From positions 24,082,266 through 24,146,265 of the forward strand of contig OX387197.1 of assembly GCA_947561715.1 (NCBI GenBank): a stretch of 64,000 nt of DNA. Direction: 5' to 3'. This DNA comes from Ascidia mentula. Lineage: Eukaryota > Chordata > Ascidiacea > Phlebobranchia > Ascidiidae. Shown piece after piece: positions 1 to 23,733 of the stretch. Both the position numbers and the translations under genes were made by a program. Numbering within the stretch: position 1 is the first letter of the stretch; every line of letters starts with the position of its first letter. The notes below the pieces were generated by a model that searched no databases, was not told the DNA's origin, and worked only from the letters and a program-made list of their open reading frames with translations.

Positions 1-269
1 AGCTCAATTCTATGTAGGTCATTTGCACGTGGGTGTGACACGACCCACAACCAGAGAGGAAATATAACAAACATTTACCGATCCATTTGACAGATTGTTC
101 ACATGTTGCTTCCAATTGTCCACCTGGCTTCCTATAAGTCTGTTCTTTCAGCCTTTTTATCGTTATAACAACCAGATTAACTATAAACTATATAAATATC
201 GTCACATTCGCCACCTTGTCCAGATTCGTAGCAATATAGGTTAATTTCCACAATTACAAAGTTGTGCAG

Positions 270-386
270 GGTCGTTAGTTTAACCTCACCGGGAGCTTGA
301 TTTTTCAAATCACGCTTCGACTTGTCGGGAAAAGTGACTGATCCAACTTGGCTGCATTGCCTGGGCTACGAAGCCTGTAAACCTAA
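270..386 (+). repeat. SINE-like dispersed repeat, copy 1
   Basis: The segment contains a run reading 'cctcaccgggagcttga', a 'cttgtcggga' block and an ending 'gaagcctgtaaacct'. The same order of blocks recurs at about 6936-7066 and, inverted, at 37513-37640. The fuller copies have 'gagttcaaacctcacc' at the head, which resembles a tRNA B box, so a tRNA-derived SINE is the likeliest reading. It sits in the MOGS intron that opens the window. The family name is not known to me. Confidence 0.5.
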
Positions 387-425
387 AGATTTTCACAATT
401 AATGACGTTACATTTTATTACGCAG

Positions 426-3400
426 GCTTCCATCAACTACTGGTGAGCAAGTGGGACCGCTCACTCAGCGAAGAAATTATACAGAGTTGGCTTTCTATGG
501 TTAATATTGAAGGGTGGATCCCCCGAGAGCAAATCCTGGGTGACGAAGCACGCAGCAAGGTAATCCTGACGTTGACTGCAAGTCGACAAACTTAGTGATT
601 TGTTGCGTTCTAATTAACCCCAAACCATAGGGCCTAGTGGTAACGCATAGTTTAAGTCTTATAAATCGAGGACACCTTGATGATTTATCCCGACCTAGGA
701 TAATAAAAAGTCAAGTTATATATGCCCTTACACTTGTGTTACATTTTCACTTGTATCGTAAATGCCTTTGGAGTTTTTTTCCATTTAACAAATTTTCTCG
801 TTTAGAGCTAATTTTTCCTTTTTTCTCTGCCTCTGATAAAGCGTGCGTTAGCATTTAATAAATCTATACAGAAATCGTCATTAAATAAATACGTCATCAT
901 AATGTCTTCGTCGTCCTTGTAAAGGCACAATTTGTGATTTTTTTTACGCAACCACTTCAGGTACCGAATGAGTTCGTGGTTCAGCGTAACATTAACGCAA
1001 ATCCTCCGACCCTATTTCTCGCCATCGAGTCGATAATCGAATCTTTCGGCACCGAAGCCATCACCCAAAGGGATCGCGAGTTCCTCACAAAGATATACCC
1101 CCGCCTTAAGGTAGGTACCTGACACAGCGAGAGAGCAGTACAATGAATCTAATTAAACTTTTGGTTCCTACAAAAGGGAAACGTCAGAGTTATTGTGTTA
1201 TTCACGGTAAAGCAAATGTTTCGAACAACTACTTTTGATTCCCAAACCTTTAAATTTATGCTCTTGTTTGAATTTTACGCTGCCACGCATTTGCCGTTGA
1301 AATTTAAGTTTAGAGCCAACGATCATTGCCTAGCTACCTTTCTATATGTTGAACCATAAGCATCCATAAACAAATCGTCCATACTTTTGTAAAGAAGACA
1401 GAGAAGAACGTCAGGAATTTGACTGTAGCAATCAGCCTTTGCAAGTTCGTGACCGCCAGATCTGTCTTTGCAAATCAACATAATATTCCTAGACCTCCAA
1501 AAGGAGTTTTTTAAGACAAAAACAGAAGCTACCAATAGGCGAAATTAATATTTCTCGAATAAAGATCTTACTGGCACTGATCGTCTTTTACTCCTTTTGG
1601 AGCTCTAGGAATGTTACTTTTGTAAAGATCATACATTTTCACATAAATATTTTATATGTGAATTTGGATTATTAACTGTTGGTACAAACAGAACAAAATC
1701 AATGTCGTGTTCTGTGCACATAACCTCCGGGTGCTGTTTGTGGAACCAATAATTTTTACCCGTACGCAGGCGTGGTACAACTGGTTCAACACGACGCAAA
1801 CCGGTCGAGAGCCGTTCACCTACAGATGGAGGGGACGGAATGGTGACACGGACGCCGAACTGAACCCCAAAACTCTCACATCGGGACTTGACGATTATCC
1901 ACGAGCCTCGCATCCTTCGGATGAGGAGAGACACGTGGATCTAAGATGTTGGATGGCGTTTGCTTCGGACACGATGGCCAAAATCGCCCGAGTGGTTTAC
2001 TCTGGTGAGTCATAAGTCTTAATGGGTATAGACTTAGTCTATAGGGCGCTTCACGGTGGTTCGTCTCTGTTGTTGAACGGATCGATCGACGTTGACCGAA
2101 ATGTATCACAAAGTAGATGTCTGTGTGCCTCCTAGATATAAAGCTAGTTCAGTGCCACAATCAACAGCTGCACTGATGAGACCTTTAGATCGAGTGTTAG
2201 TATTTATCTCTTGTATTAGTAGCTGCTGCTTTTTGTTGTTTGTTGAATCACTATCATTAATCATTAATTTCGTCTAGGTACTTCAACTAATGCATTGTTG
2301 ACACTGACACTTCTTAATACATGTAATTTGTTTCGTTGTGTCATACTGATCATTCGGTATTTCATTGGTTACTAAGTTTACTTGCATCGAAACAAAATGT
2401 ACATCCATTATTCTCTTTTAACGCTGGTTCGTCCTGTATATGCACACAACAAGCGCACCAATCAAAACACCCTGATATTTTCAGAAAACCCATCGGAAGC
2501 TGAGCAATACGCAGAGACTCACCGTCTGTTATCAGACAACGAGCTCCTCAGAAAGCTGCACTGGTCGGCAGAGATGGGAATATTTGCTGATTTCGGAAAC
2601 CACACAGATCGCGTCACTTTGATGAGGCGAACCTACCAGAATCCCCAACAGGGACAACCCCCTATAACACGTACTGTGCGCGTGGAACGACAAGCTCCAA
2701 AGTTGCGATTCGTCGATTCGTTCGGCTACGTCAGCCTTTTCCCGTTTCTTATGCAGGTTGGAATTGGTTTTCTTTCTTTAATGAACTGTAGATAAAGGAA
2801 CGAAACCCAGAGGTTGATGAAAAACCTTGAATTTGTTGTTAACAACAGAAAGTGAAATTACAATATGCCTGAGGGTAACAGCAACCCAATGTTTAATTGT
2901 GTTGGGCAGTTTTACAATAGCGTGGTTCCACATAATTGTCTTGATTTGAATTAATATGCGCAACTCGCTATTGCATTAATACTCGGGCAAAGGTGATAGA
3001 TGCGCATTTTACGTTGGATTGAGAGAGAAGTTATTCGCCCTATCCTTTTTCACAGCTTCTGGAGCCCGACTCGCAGCAACTCAACCAGTTGCTTCAGGAT
3101 CTGCGAGGTGACGACAATCTTCTTTGGACGCCCTATGGTTTACGATCTCTATCCAAACGCGACCCGCTGTACATGAAGCGGAACACGGAACACGACCCTC
3201 CCTACTGGCGAGGCCAAATTTGGATCAACATCAATTTCTTGGCCGTGCGCGCTCTGAAGCATTATTCCAATGTGGTGGGGCCTTACGCATTAAAGGCTGG
3301 AGAACTGTATCAGGCGCTTAGGAAAAATTTAGTTAAAAATCTGTTCGACCAGTACTCAAAAACCGGTTACTTATGGGAAAATTACAATGACATCAATGGC

Positions 3401-3472
3401 AAGGGTCAGGGTTGTCACCCATTCACAGGGTGGTCGGCGTTGGTGGTTTTGATGATGTCAGAGGAGTATTAA
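426..3472 (+). CDS. MOGS: Mannosyl-oligosaccharide glucosidase (glucosidase I), 3' part
   Basis: GH63 enzyme of the ER that removes the outermost glucose from the N-glycan precursor. Predicted exons: 426-559, 961-1110, 1770-2004, 2485-2756 and 3056-3472. All have GT-AG borders, phases agree, and TAA ends the frame at 3472. About 400 residues are visible, the C-terminal (alpha/alpha)6-barrel part; the 5' exons lie before the window. Family motifs in order are [84 protein letters not shown] and [16 protein letters not shown]. In this family an Asp of GLDDYPR and the Glu near WENY are the expected acid/base pair (from memory). The last ~20 bp of exon 3, and exon 4, are duplicated inverted at 40607-41239. 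Only this copy can be functional. Confidence 0.95.
2165..2192 (+). repeat. Hammerhead-like element, decayed partial copy
   Basis: Contains AGCTGCA, then CTGATGA (2173-2179), then a short GACC/GATC hairpin, but the GAAA that should follow has changed to GAGT. It is read as a relic of the family best seen at 25307-25355. It lies in a MOGS intron. Confidence 0.35.
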
Positions 3473-4667
3473 CAACAGTTTCAATGAATAGGAAAATTCT
3501 GACACACTTGCTGGGTGCCTTTAATTTTGACTGCTCAACGAGTGTTTGGGTGTTCGTTTCTCGATGTGCTTTATATATGGGTTTTTGAGTGTATGCTCAC
3601 ATGCAATGCCGCTAATGGTACCGCTAGCTATCTTATTACGTGGCAAACACTGCCTGGGGATGACGATGGTCTCCCAACGTTCGTTTTCACCTTTTTACAC
3701 AACACATGAAAAATCATGTTGCTCATCTTTTGCGTCAGAAACGTTTGTGCAGAAGGTGGTAGTTAAAAGCGTGCTGTAGAAGCTGTAAAAAGTGCTGTAA
3801 AAAACTCAGATTAAGCAGACGTACTTTCAGTTATCTTTTGTTATTGTGGATACTTTTACTTTAATAATCTTGTTATTGTGCTACTTCCATGACTAGAGGT
3901 TATGTGTCCATGCCAACTTGAACAACTTGATCGTATTTAGCGGACAGAAAGTGAGGTAAATTAACGCAAACGTTTCGCAGATAAGCATAGTAAAATAATT
4001 ACTGAACTAAAATTGCAGTTACCTCGTTTAGAACATGTTACACCAGGACCGGTTGTAGGAAATCCGTTAGAACGATTACAAAAAAATACAGGGCCCGGCA
4101 GACACGTGTACATCACCTAAAAAAGCGCCGAGTTTGATTTGGTGAAACACCACTGTTTGGTGCAATAATGTTCGCCAAAAACAACATGCACAACTTCAAT
4201 CGTTTTCCTTGACCATTACAAATTGCAATATACGTAATTTATTTTAAACAACGTTCAATGATTTGGAAGCTTTATGATCATTGAAGCAAACGTTAGGAGT
4301 TGATCTATCGTGATTTGTCCCAGCTTTATGTTAAAACAATGGCATTTTTTTACTTTTAAAATACAAATGAGCAATTACAGCTCCTGTACATGATAGGTTA
4401 ATTTTCCTGCCCCTAACCGGAAACGCTTTGTCGTAGAATTCATCATGCGCTGTTTAAATTTTTTTGTTGCAGCCAGACATGCATTGTAAATGTGACGAAG
4501 TTGAACCATTGTCTGGGTATTTTTTTGCGTTGCTCGTCGGTGCGTAAACTACAAAAAATCCTATATTTGCACTGACCGAAGTCGGTTTGCTGGTCTGTAT
4601 GTGTTGAACTTCTGGCAGATTGTTTATAGATAGTGACATTATAACACGAGAAAATCAGACCTACAAG
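3473..4667. other. MOGS 3' flank and ABCC4-like copy A upstream region
   Basis: No coding exon recognised. The first part should be the MOGS 3' UTR. The stretch 2757 to about 3965 has no counterpart in the right palindrome arm. From about 3966 on, mirror similarity resumes, matching 39901-40593, and must include the promoter of copy A. I could not pick out a convincing TATA box. Confidence 0.6.
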
Positions 4668-16942
<12,275 letters not shown>

Positions 16943-18040
16943 ATTTGAAATACACTGTTAAAGTGTCGAGGAAAAGCTCATGACAGTGATTGGCTTGCAA
17001 ACGGCTGCAAACTTGACTTGCAAAATTTGCGTTTGTTACACCGTGACTAAATACAATGGAGCTGACCATACAATTTTTGTGATGCTAAGGTCACCGTAAC
17101 AAGGCATACTCTATAGTATAGACATACACTACAACAAAACACGTACTCGTATTGTGATCAACAAACTGCCGAAGCAACATTATGTATTCCGATTAAACGA
17201 TTTCGGAAACCCACTCATTCTGACCCTATAATCAAAAACGATTTCCACCTTTTGCTTACGTTGCTTTTATTCAGACAGTGGAGCTGCTATTTAGCGAAAT
17301 AAATTTGTCTTATATAAGCAATAGAGCCAATAATGTTTTTTTTTATAGTGAGCTGCAGACAGTGCCACTTTTTCTATTTAATAGGTCTAATGACTGCAGC
17401 CATGACTTACATCGATCTTTTTAACTGTCTACTTCTCACTACGTTTGTTTTATGTATAAAAACATTTCAACACGGAAACATATCTTTCCATACAAATGGC
17501 AAGCACGTTTATTAAAAAAGGAGAAATGCACATTTTTTGTCATTGCCGTTTTTCCTAATCTCCTGGCGAGGTTTTGAGTATAATAAACATGCGTGAGCAT
17601 CCAAATGCCGTTTAACCGACTCCAGACAATAATAATTGAAGTTGTAAATTTCCATTGATGTTGAAACGTTTTCGGCGAACCGCAATAAAGTTCAATATAT
17701 TACTGAACTTGCGAAACAAACAATTCCGAACGTTTTTATGTGTTTAATATACTGCTTGCACGGGATAAATAGGTCACGAACCCCATGACTGTGTATCTGA
17801 CGTCACATTTCTCGTATGTTATGTTGTGTTTACGTGGCATCTTTATGCATTAAACTGACAGATTAACTTTGGTTTAGATAGTAGCCTTTTTATCAGGAGT
17901 CAGATACACGGCAGTGTTAATATTTTGTGTAGACGTTTTAAATAACGCCCTACAACTGAAACCGTCGAAAAAGGGTGTTAACTTCCTAACTTGTTTGAAG
18001 CGTTTTGCTCTGTGATATTTGCGGTCAAACCGTATATACA
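16943..18040. other. 3' flank of ABCC4-like A, no gene seen
   Basis: Intergenic, mirror of about 24801-26152. AATAAA at 17298-17303 is a possible polyadenylation signal for copy A. The short element at 17351-17400 is listed separately. No convincing exon. Confidence 0.5.
17351..17400 (-). repeat. Hammerhead-like element, decayed left-arm copy
   Basis: On the minus strand GCTGCA and TGCAGC frame the element, and AGT-GGC-ACT followed by GTC fits stem III and a cleavage triplet. The CTGATGA strand and stem II have decayed. It is the mirror of the better copy at 25307-25355. Confidence 0.45.
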
Positions 18041-18834
18041 TGCAGGGTTAATGTATCGCATAAGCCTTTACTGATGGCCAAACATGTAACAATAAGAAAT
18101 CCTGATATGGTCAAGGCAACAAAACCAAATTTGCAATACCAAATTGCTTTGTGATAAGTTGATAAAACGTGTGCGTGGAACCAACGTTCAGTTTATGTAA
18201 ATAGAAGCACCTTTGTCACAGGCTGAGGGGACCATAACTCCTTTTACCATTGACGTGCCATACGTACCTCCTCCAAAAGACTGCCCTGCTGTACAACCTG
18301 TAGGAAAAACTGCTGTCATTGAGTCTGTGGCAAGGGGCAGGGCAACTAGATTTACCAGAGTCAGTCCAATAGTAATTGTTGGTTGATATCAATCATTAAA
18401 ATCTTTTTTTAATGGGCAAAACGCTGTACTTTCCATATTGTAATTGTGATCCAAGCTAAATCAAATCAAGCTTGAAACTCATGAAATCCTGTAATATTCT
18501 CTGTTGCTTTTCAATGATAAGGTCATGATATGTGCAAAAAGAGCCAAAATCAATATTGTGAGCTGCAAAAGAGCCATAACCATGGAGTTCTCAAGGTAGT
18601 GATTGTCCAAAACCTAAAATCACCTAAAATGGAATTATTGTAGAAAAGTTGCAATTTCATTCTACATAAAATATGATCAATTTGTGTTGTGCTCGTCAAT
18701 CAGGTGTAAACTGTTGGAAAACAATTGATGTTTTTACGAATATATCTCTTCTTGTGCTCTTCTCTAAAAATGTGCGTTAATCAAATTAATTATATAAACG
18801 CCAGCATTCGTGAGTAGCCAAATTGGTTTAGCAG
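18041..18834 (+). pseudogene. Left-arm-only insertion with a MOXD1/DBH-like last exon
   Basis: The right arm runs straight from the mirror of 18040 to the mirror of 18835, so about 794 bp is extra here. Inside, a 'tttgtcacag' acceptor opens a 54-codon frame (18222-18386) beginning AEGTITPFTIDVPYVPPP and ending in TGA. It closely resembles the final exon of the monooxygenase-like gene at 60787-60855 (VTGVITPLTIDEPYVPPP). No other exon of that family was seen nearby, so it is read as an orphan gene fragment. The flanking intron does not match the 60.8 kb locus, which suggests it came from another paralog. Confidence 0.65.
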
Positions 18835-19836
18835 AAACTTGTATTGATGAGGTACATCTATATTGTCTACAATTCAATTCAATGAACTCCATGTCGAGGC
18901 AGTTACTGATGGAGATTCTTAAGCGGGTTGCGATGCGTGATAAATGAACACAAAACTCAACTTTTTAGCAAAAAAATTAACAAAAAAGACAAAAACTATA
19001 TGTCTGGTAGACTTGAAACTGGAATATTCTGGTTTCAATATGGTCTGTTATAGAATATCTTCGTATTAAAAAAAATCTCCAGTAAACAGAAATTTCTGCA
19101 GTCTGTCGTCAGGATAAACGATTTTTTATCGCAAATGCTTCAACATGCAGTTGACCACAATCGTTGAAAGAATATTATTATTTTTTTGTTGGAAGTTACT
19201 GCAGTTTTACCCGAAAGTCTGAGAAAACTTCCTTCGAGTGATGGAAGTTTGCTTTCCTGCCAAGGTTACTACAAACAAATACGCAAAATACTGTATTTAA
19301 ATGCAGCAAGATTAAAAAACACTTTTTCTCTGGTGTTTTCTTATAGTGTCTAAGCCCCGTCGTTGGGCTCACACTAATAATACGCAGAGCTTTGCCAATT
19401 ACTGCCAACGTTCCTTTGTAGCTTGGAGTATTTGTATTTTGTCGGAAATCAACAACCTTACGTGTGAAAACTGAATTTGTTGCAATAATTTTCACAGATG
19501 GTCTTTTTCCTGTGTAGTGTTGACCGTGAACGACACCAGGATTGTATGAGGATTTTTACTTTAAACTCACCTGAATGTGTGAGGAATGTATTGAGTATGA
19601 AACGGGTTAAAAAGTTTGTCGACTGGTTATAATGAAGATGACTGCTATCCATTGAAAATACTGACTCCAAACATGTGCTGGTAATAATCAAATCAAAATC
19701 AAGTTCACAAAACATTTTGGCTTCAATATTTATTAAGGTTTTATCAAAATTGTACCACATTGAATTAATTTTTATAACATGCACTAACTTTGTAACGATC
19801 GCAGAAACAAGGGCAACTAGATTGAGAAAGTTGCCA
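18835..19836. other. Sulfotransferase-like left copy 3' flank
   Basis: Mirror of about 23734-24788. Open frames here have no family resemblance and are partly frame shadows. Probably 3' UTR and intergenic DNA between the converging ABCC4-like A and sulfotransferase genes. Confidence 0.5.
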
Positions 19837-21282
19837 TTACCAAAAAACATAACACAACAAGCCAATGACGATTCCCGTTAGCACAATGATGAATTGAACT
19901 TCTTTTTTGATTTGGTTGAAGATGTACGAGTTGTCCAGAAACTCTTTAACATTCTCCCCGCCATTGTTCCTGTGTGGGAACATTGTATCCGGTATTGGTT
20001 TGTCGAGGAACTTGCAGAGTGGTTCCCATCCTTCCGTCAGTTTAAAGTAAAGGGTTTTGTCCTTGGGAGCCGCCTACAACATGGAACTTTGTGATATCGT
20101 GAAACTTGTAGCATATAAACAATGGTCGAATTTGAATATATTAGCAGCCGGTTCTCTCACTATCAGCATGCTGTGTAGTAAGCGCTACAAGACTTGATGT
20201 GAAACATCGGTCTGCACATACTGAAACAACTGTAAGTTCGGGTAGGCCATTAAATTACAAGAACCGGTTCGCACCGCTGAATCCAACCACAACCACAGCT
20301 GTTTTCGCCAACTACCTTACGTCAATGTTTGCCACAGTGTTTATTTACTCTGTTGACTTTAGGACTCCACATTTCCGAAAAGTACTTTGGTGTTTGGAAA
20401 GTTTTAGTACAAAAACAATAACTTGTGATCTTATGACTCAACGTAAATGTATGAATGTTGGTTGATGTTACGGAAGCAGTTTTTAGCGAATTTGAAAATA
20501 TTGGCCAATTTACAGCGGAGTTAGTACTACATGTTAGAAGCTTTAAACACAAAACAAACAATTAGGTTTCATTTGAATCTAAAAAAGGCGCGAATAGTAC
20601 CGATAAAAAAGTTTGGCAACCGCAGAAGTACTCTATTCTTGTATTTTACAGGAGACGTTGTGATTTTGCGCGTGGGAAAAAGAAACAAACATACCTCCTT
20701 CACTCGAGCGTTGTGTTGCCTGTATGCTTTCTTGGTAGCCATAAGGTTCCGTGGCACTCCAAGCTGAACTGTCACTTCAAACAATTGAAAATTAAATAAA
20801 TCTAAAATGTATTTCTGCGATTATGTTAATTATACAGAAAACAGAAAAGCGTATGATTATACAGTTTATAGGTTCCCAACCTTCGTTCTCCAGTTTAACC
20901 CCTGGTTGCTTTTGAAAACTGAATTGACCCCTATGTATTACCATACTAATTTTAAAAGGTTTTGAAATACATATGCGAACGAATTGTATCGAACTTAAAA
21001 GCACTACTTCGAATTTACCTTGTTGGAAATCGATGATATAGTTGATGATGTGTCACGATAATCTCGAAAGCAAATCAACTACTTATCGGTTGCGTATATT
21101 TAGCATCATCTTAAATATAGGAGCGTATATTTACTTCCGTCCCTAAGAAAGGCTTTTAATTTTCTCCCGGTCGGAGATACGATGACGATGAAGTTTAAAA
21201 CCAAGTCCTGAGTCATGGAAGCCAACTGCTTCTCCCAACTTTTTGCGTATTCCGCCTGACTGCTTCGCTCCATATGAATAAT
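19837..21282 (-). CDS. Sulfotransferase-like protein, 3' half, left copy
   Basis: Predicted exons in transcription order: 21135-21282, 20695-20774 and 19837-20073; GT-AG borders and matching phases, 154 residues plus stop. The protein reads IIHMERSS...EYAKSWEKQL, then YRQHNARVKE, then EGWEPLCKFLDKPIPD and FPHRN, and ends with a hydrophobic span FIIVLTGIVIGLLCYVFW. This pattern fits the Sulfotransfer_4-type P-loop proteins (family recalled from memory), whose C-terminal half carries the GWEPLC...P.P..FP..N block. The N-terminal P-loop exon is not found upstream: the palindrome centre begins there. It is either a 5'-truncated relic or a gene with distant 5' exons. Convergent with ABCC4-like A. 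Confidence 0.72.
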
Positions 21283-21320
21283 CTGTAAAGATATGGAATC
21301 CACAATCACACAAAACATAA

Positions 21321-22217
21321 TTTTTCAATTTTTGGTGACAGGGTTGGTTATAAGAAGCCGCATAAAATTTGACCGGTTGCGACCCTTCCGTGAGTAATGC
21401 CCACTTTATCTGACATTTGCACACATTTTTGATCAATTGGTTTTGAAAGTTTAGACTGACTTGATCAAAATAAACATGGGAAATAGAACCGCAAGACAGA
21501 CAGTTGAAAGCCATATCTAACATTAGTAGCCGAGTGACAATCCCCGCTCAATGACGTTCCAACTTCCTTATTTTGCGGTATTTGTAATCTTTCATCCAAT
21601 CAAGATATGTTTATATTTTAGACCTTGTTAATCCAAACAGCTTGATGTTACGCTCCCACCAGTTACACCATGTAAACATGTGTCAATCAGAACATCATAT
21701 GAACTCATTGCCAAGGGGTGGCTATTATTTACTCGACATATGTTCGTACAAGCGGTACAACTTTGATATTTTAGATTTCCAATAAAAACACCGTTGACCT
21801 TGTAATTGAGTGTACGTCACTCCCTAGTGCAACTTGATGCAATCGTACGGCATACGGTAATTTTGGAGATACTTAAACCAAGGGCGCTTGACTCGAAAAC
21901 CTTCTGGTGGTATGTGTGTCCAATGCATTATATTTTGCATGTTTGAAAATTTTTAGTCTGAGCGCTGTAATGCATTTTAACATTGTCAATATTAAACCGA
22001 CAAATCTCCGTGCAGAGTAGACATGATTAACAGCATACTAGCTTTGACTTCACATTCAAAATGGCTCCATATTATGCCAAAATGCATTACATGATTACAG
22101 TTTAGCGATTTCGTATCCCATAAATTAAAAAAATATGTGCGTTTACTTTATAATTTCTGTTTCCCACCTTTGCATCCGGAAACGCCCAGTGGATTTCCTC
22201 CCACAATGCCGCAGCTG
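21321..22217. other. Palindrome centre (~0.9 kb single-copy spacer)
   Basis: Neither half matches the other. I searched both strands for the missing sulfotransferase P-loop exon and saw none. Open frames exist but lack family features. If the flanking half-genes are transcribed, this spacer would have to hold divergent promoters. Confidence 0.7.
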
Positions 22218-22259
22218 GTATGTACGTTTTATATGATTGTATATTCCATATCTCTACAG

Positions 22260-23733
22260 ATTATTCATATGGAGCGAAGCAGTCCGGAGGAATATGCAAA
22301 AAGTTGGGAGAAGCAGTTGGCTGCCATAGCTCAAGGCTTTATTTTGAAATTTGTCTTCATCGTATCCCCGACCGGAAGAAAATTAAATGCCTTTCTTACA
22401 GACGGATGTAATTATACGGTCCTATATTTAAGATAATGCTAAATATACGCAACTACTTCTTCCTGAGAATCCCAAATATATGAAAAAGTAGTTGATTTGC
22501 TTTCGCGATTATCGTGACACATAAAGGGGAAAATTTGACTTTTTCTTAAGGAAAAATTGTGTGAACAATGTACTCCATGCAGTTTTTGGTTAGTTATTGT
22601 TACATTATTTTTTAGCTTCTCTGTAGTGCTTTTAGGTTCGATACAATTTCGTTCGCTTATGTATTTCAAAACGTTGCAAAATTAGTATGTCAAAACATAG
22701 GGGTCAATTAAGTCTTCAAATGCAGCCAGGGGTTAAATTGGAGAAAGAAGGTTGGGAACCTATGACTTATATAATCATAATTTTCAATTGTTTGAAGTGA
22801 CAGTTCAGCTTGGAGTGCCACGGAACCTTATGGTTACCAAGAAAGCATACAGGCAACACAACGCTCGAGTGAGGGAGGTATGTTTGTTTCTTTTTCCCAC
22901 GCGCAAAATCACAACGTCTCCTGTAAAATACAAGAATAGAGAACTTCTGCGGTTGCTAAACTTTTTTATCGGTACAATTCGCGCCTTTTTTAGATTCGAA
23001 TGAAACCTAATTGTTTGTTTTGTGTTTAAAGCTTCTAACATGTAGTACTAACTCCGCTGTAAATTGGCCAATATTTTCAAATTCGCTAAAATCTGCTTCC
23101 GTAACAACAATCAACATTCATAGATTTGCGAGAAGTCATGAGATCACCTTACTGTTTTTGCACTAAAACTTTCCAAACACCAAAGTACTTTTCGGAAGTG
23201 TGGAGTCCGAAAGTCCACAGAGTAAATAAACACTGTAGCAAACATTGACGTAAGGTAGTTGGCGAGAACAGTTGTGGTTGTGGTTGGATTCAGCGGTGCG
23301 AACCGGGTCTTGTAATTTACTGACCTACCCGAACTTACAGTTGTTTCAGTATGTGTAGACCAATGTTTCACATCGAGTCTTGTAGCGCTTACCACACAGC
23401 ATGGTGATAGTGAGAGAAGCGGCTGCTAACATATTCAAATCCGACCATTGTTTATATGCTACAAGTTTCACGATATTAAAAAGTTTCATGTTGTAGGCGG
23501 CTCCCGAGGACAAAACCTTTTACTTTAAACTGATGGAAGGATGGGAACCACTCTGCAATTTCCTCGACAAACCAATACCGGATACACCGTTCCCACACAG
23601 GAACAAAGGCGGGGAGAATGTTAAAGAGTTTCTGGACAACTCGTACATCTTTAACCAAATCAAAAAAGAAGTTCAATTCATCATTGTGCTAACAGGAATC
23701 GCCATTGGCTTGTTGTGTTATGTTTGTTGGTAA
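22260..23733 (+). CDS. Sulfotransferase-like protein, 3' half, right copy
   Basis: Mirror of the 19837-21282 copy with identical exon lengths: 22260-22407, 22798-22877 and 23497-23733 (148, 80 and 237 nt). The reading stays open and ends at TAA. It has EYAKSWEKQL, YRQHNARVRE, EGWEPLCNFLDKPIPD, FPHRN and the C-terminal hydrophobic anchor ending LLCYVCW. It differs from the left copy at scattered residues (for example CKFL/CNFL, DTMF/DTPF), without stops. The P-loop exon is also absent upstream. Convergent with ABCC4-like B. Retained open frames suggest either recent duplication or continued use. Confidence 0.7.

Noticed and set aside
2382-2795. 137-codon frame starting with [11 protein letters not shown] as a separate gene
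   Set aside because: It is MOGS exon 4 read through its upstream intron; the true exon starts at the AG before 2485.
19458-19865. 135-codon minus-strand frame next to the left sulfotransferase, and its 148-codon mirror at 23705-24151
   Set aside because: Both begin inside the terminal exon in another frame and continue into the 3' flank, with no family features. Mirror conservation is explained by the palindrome.
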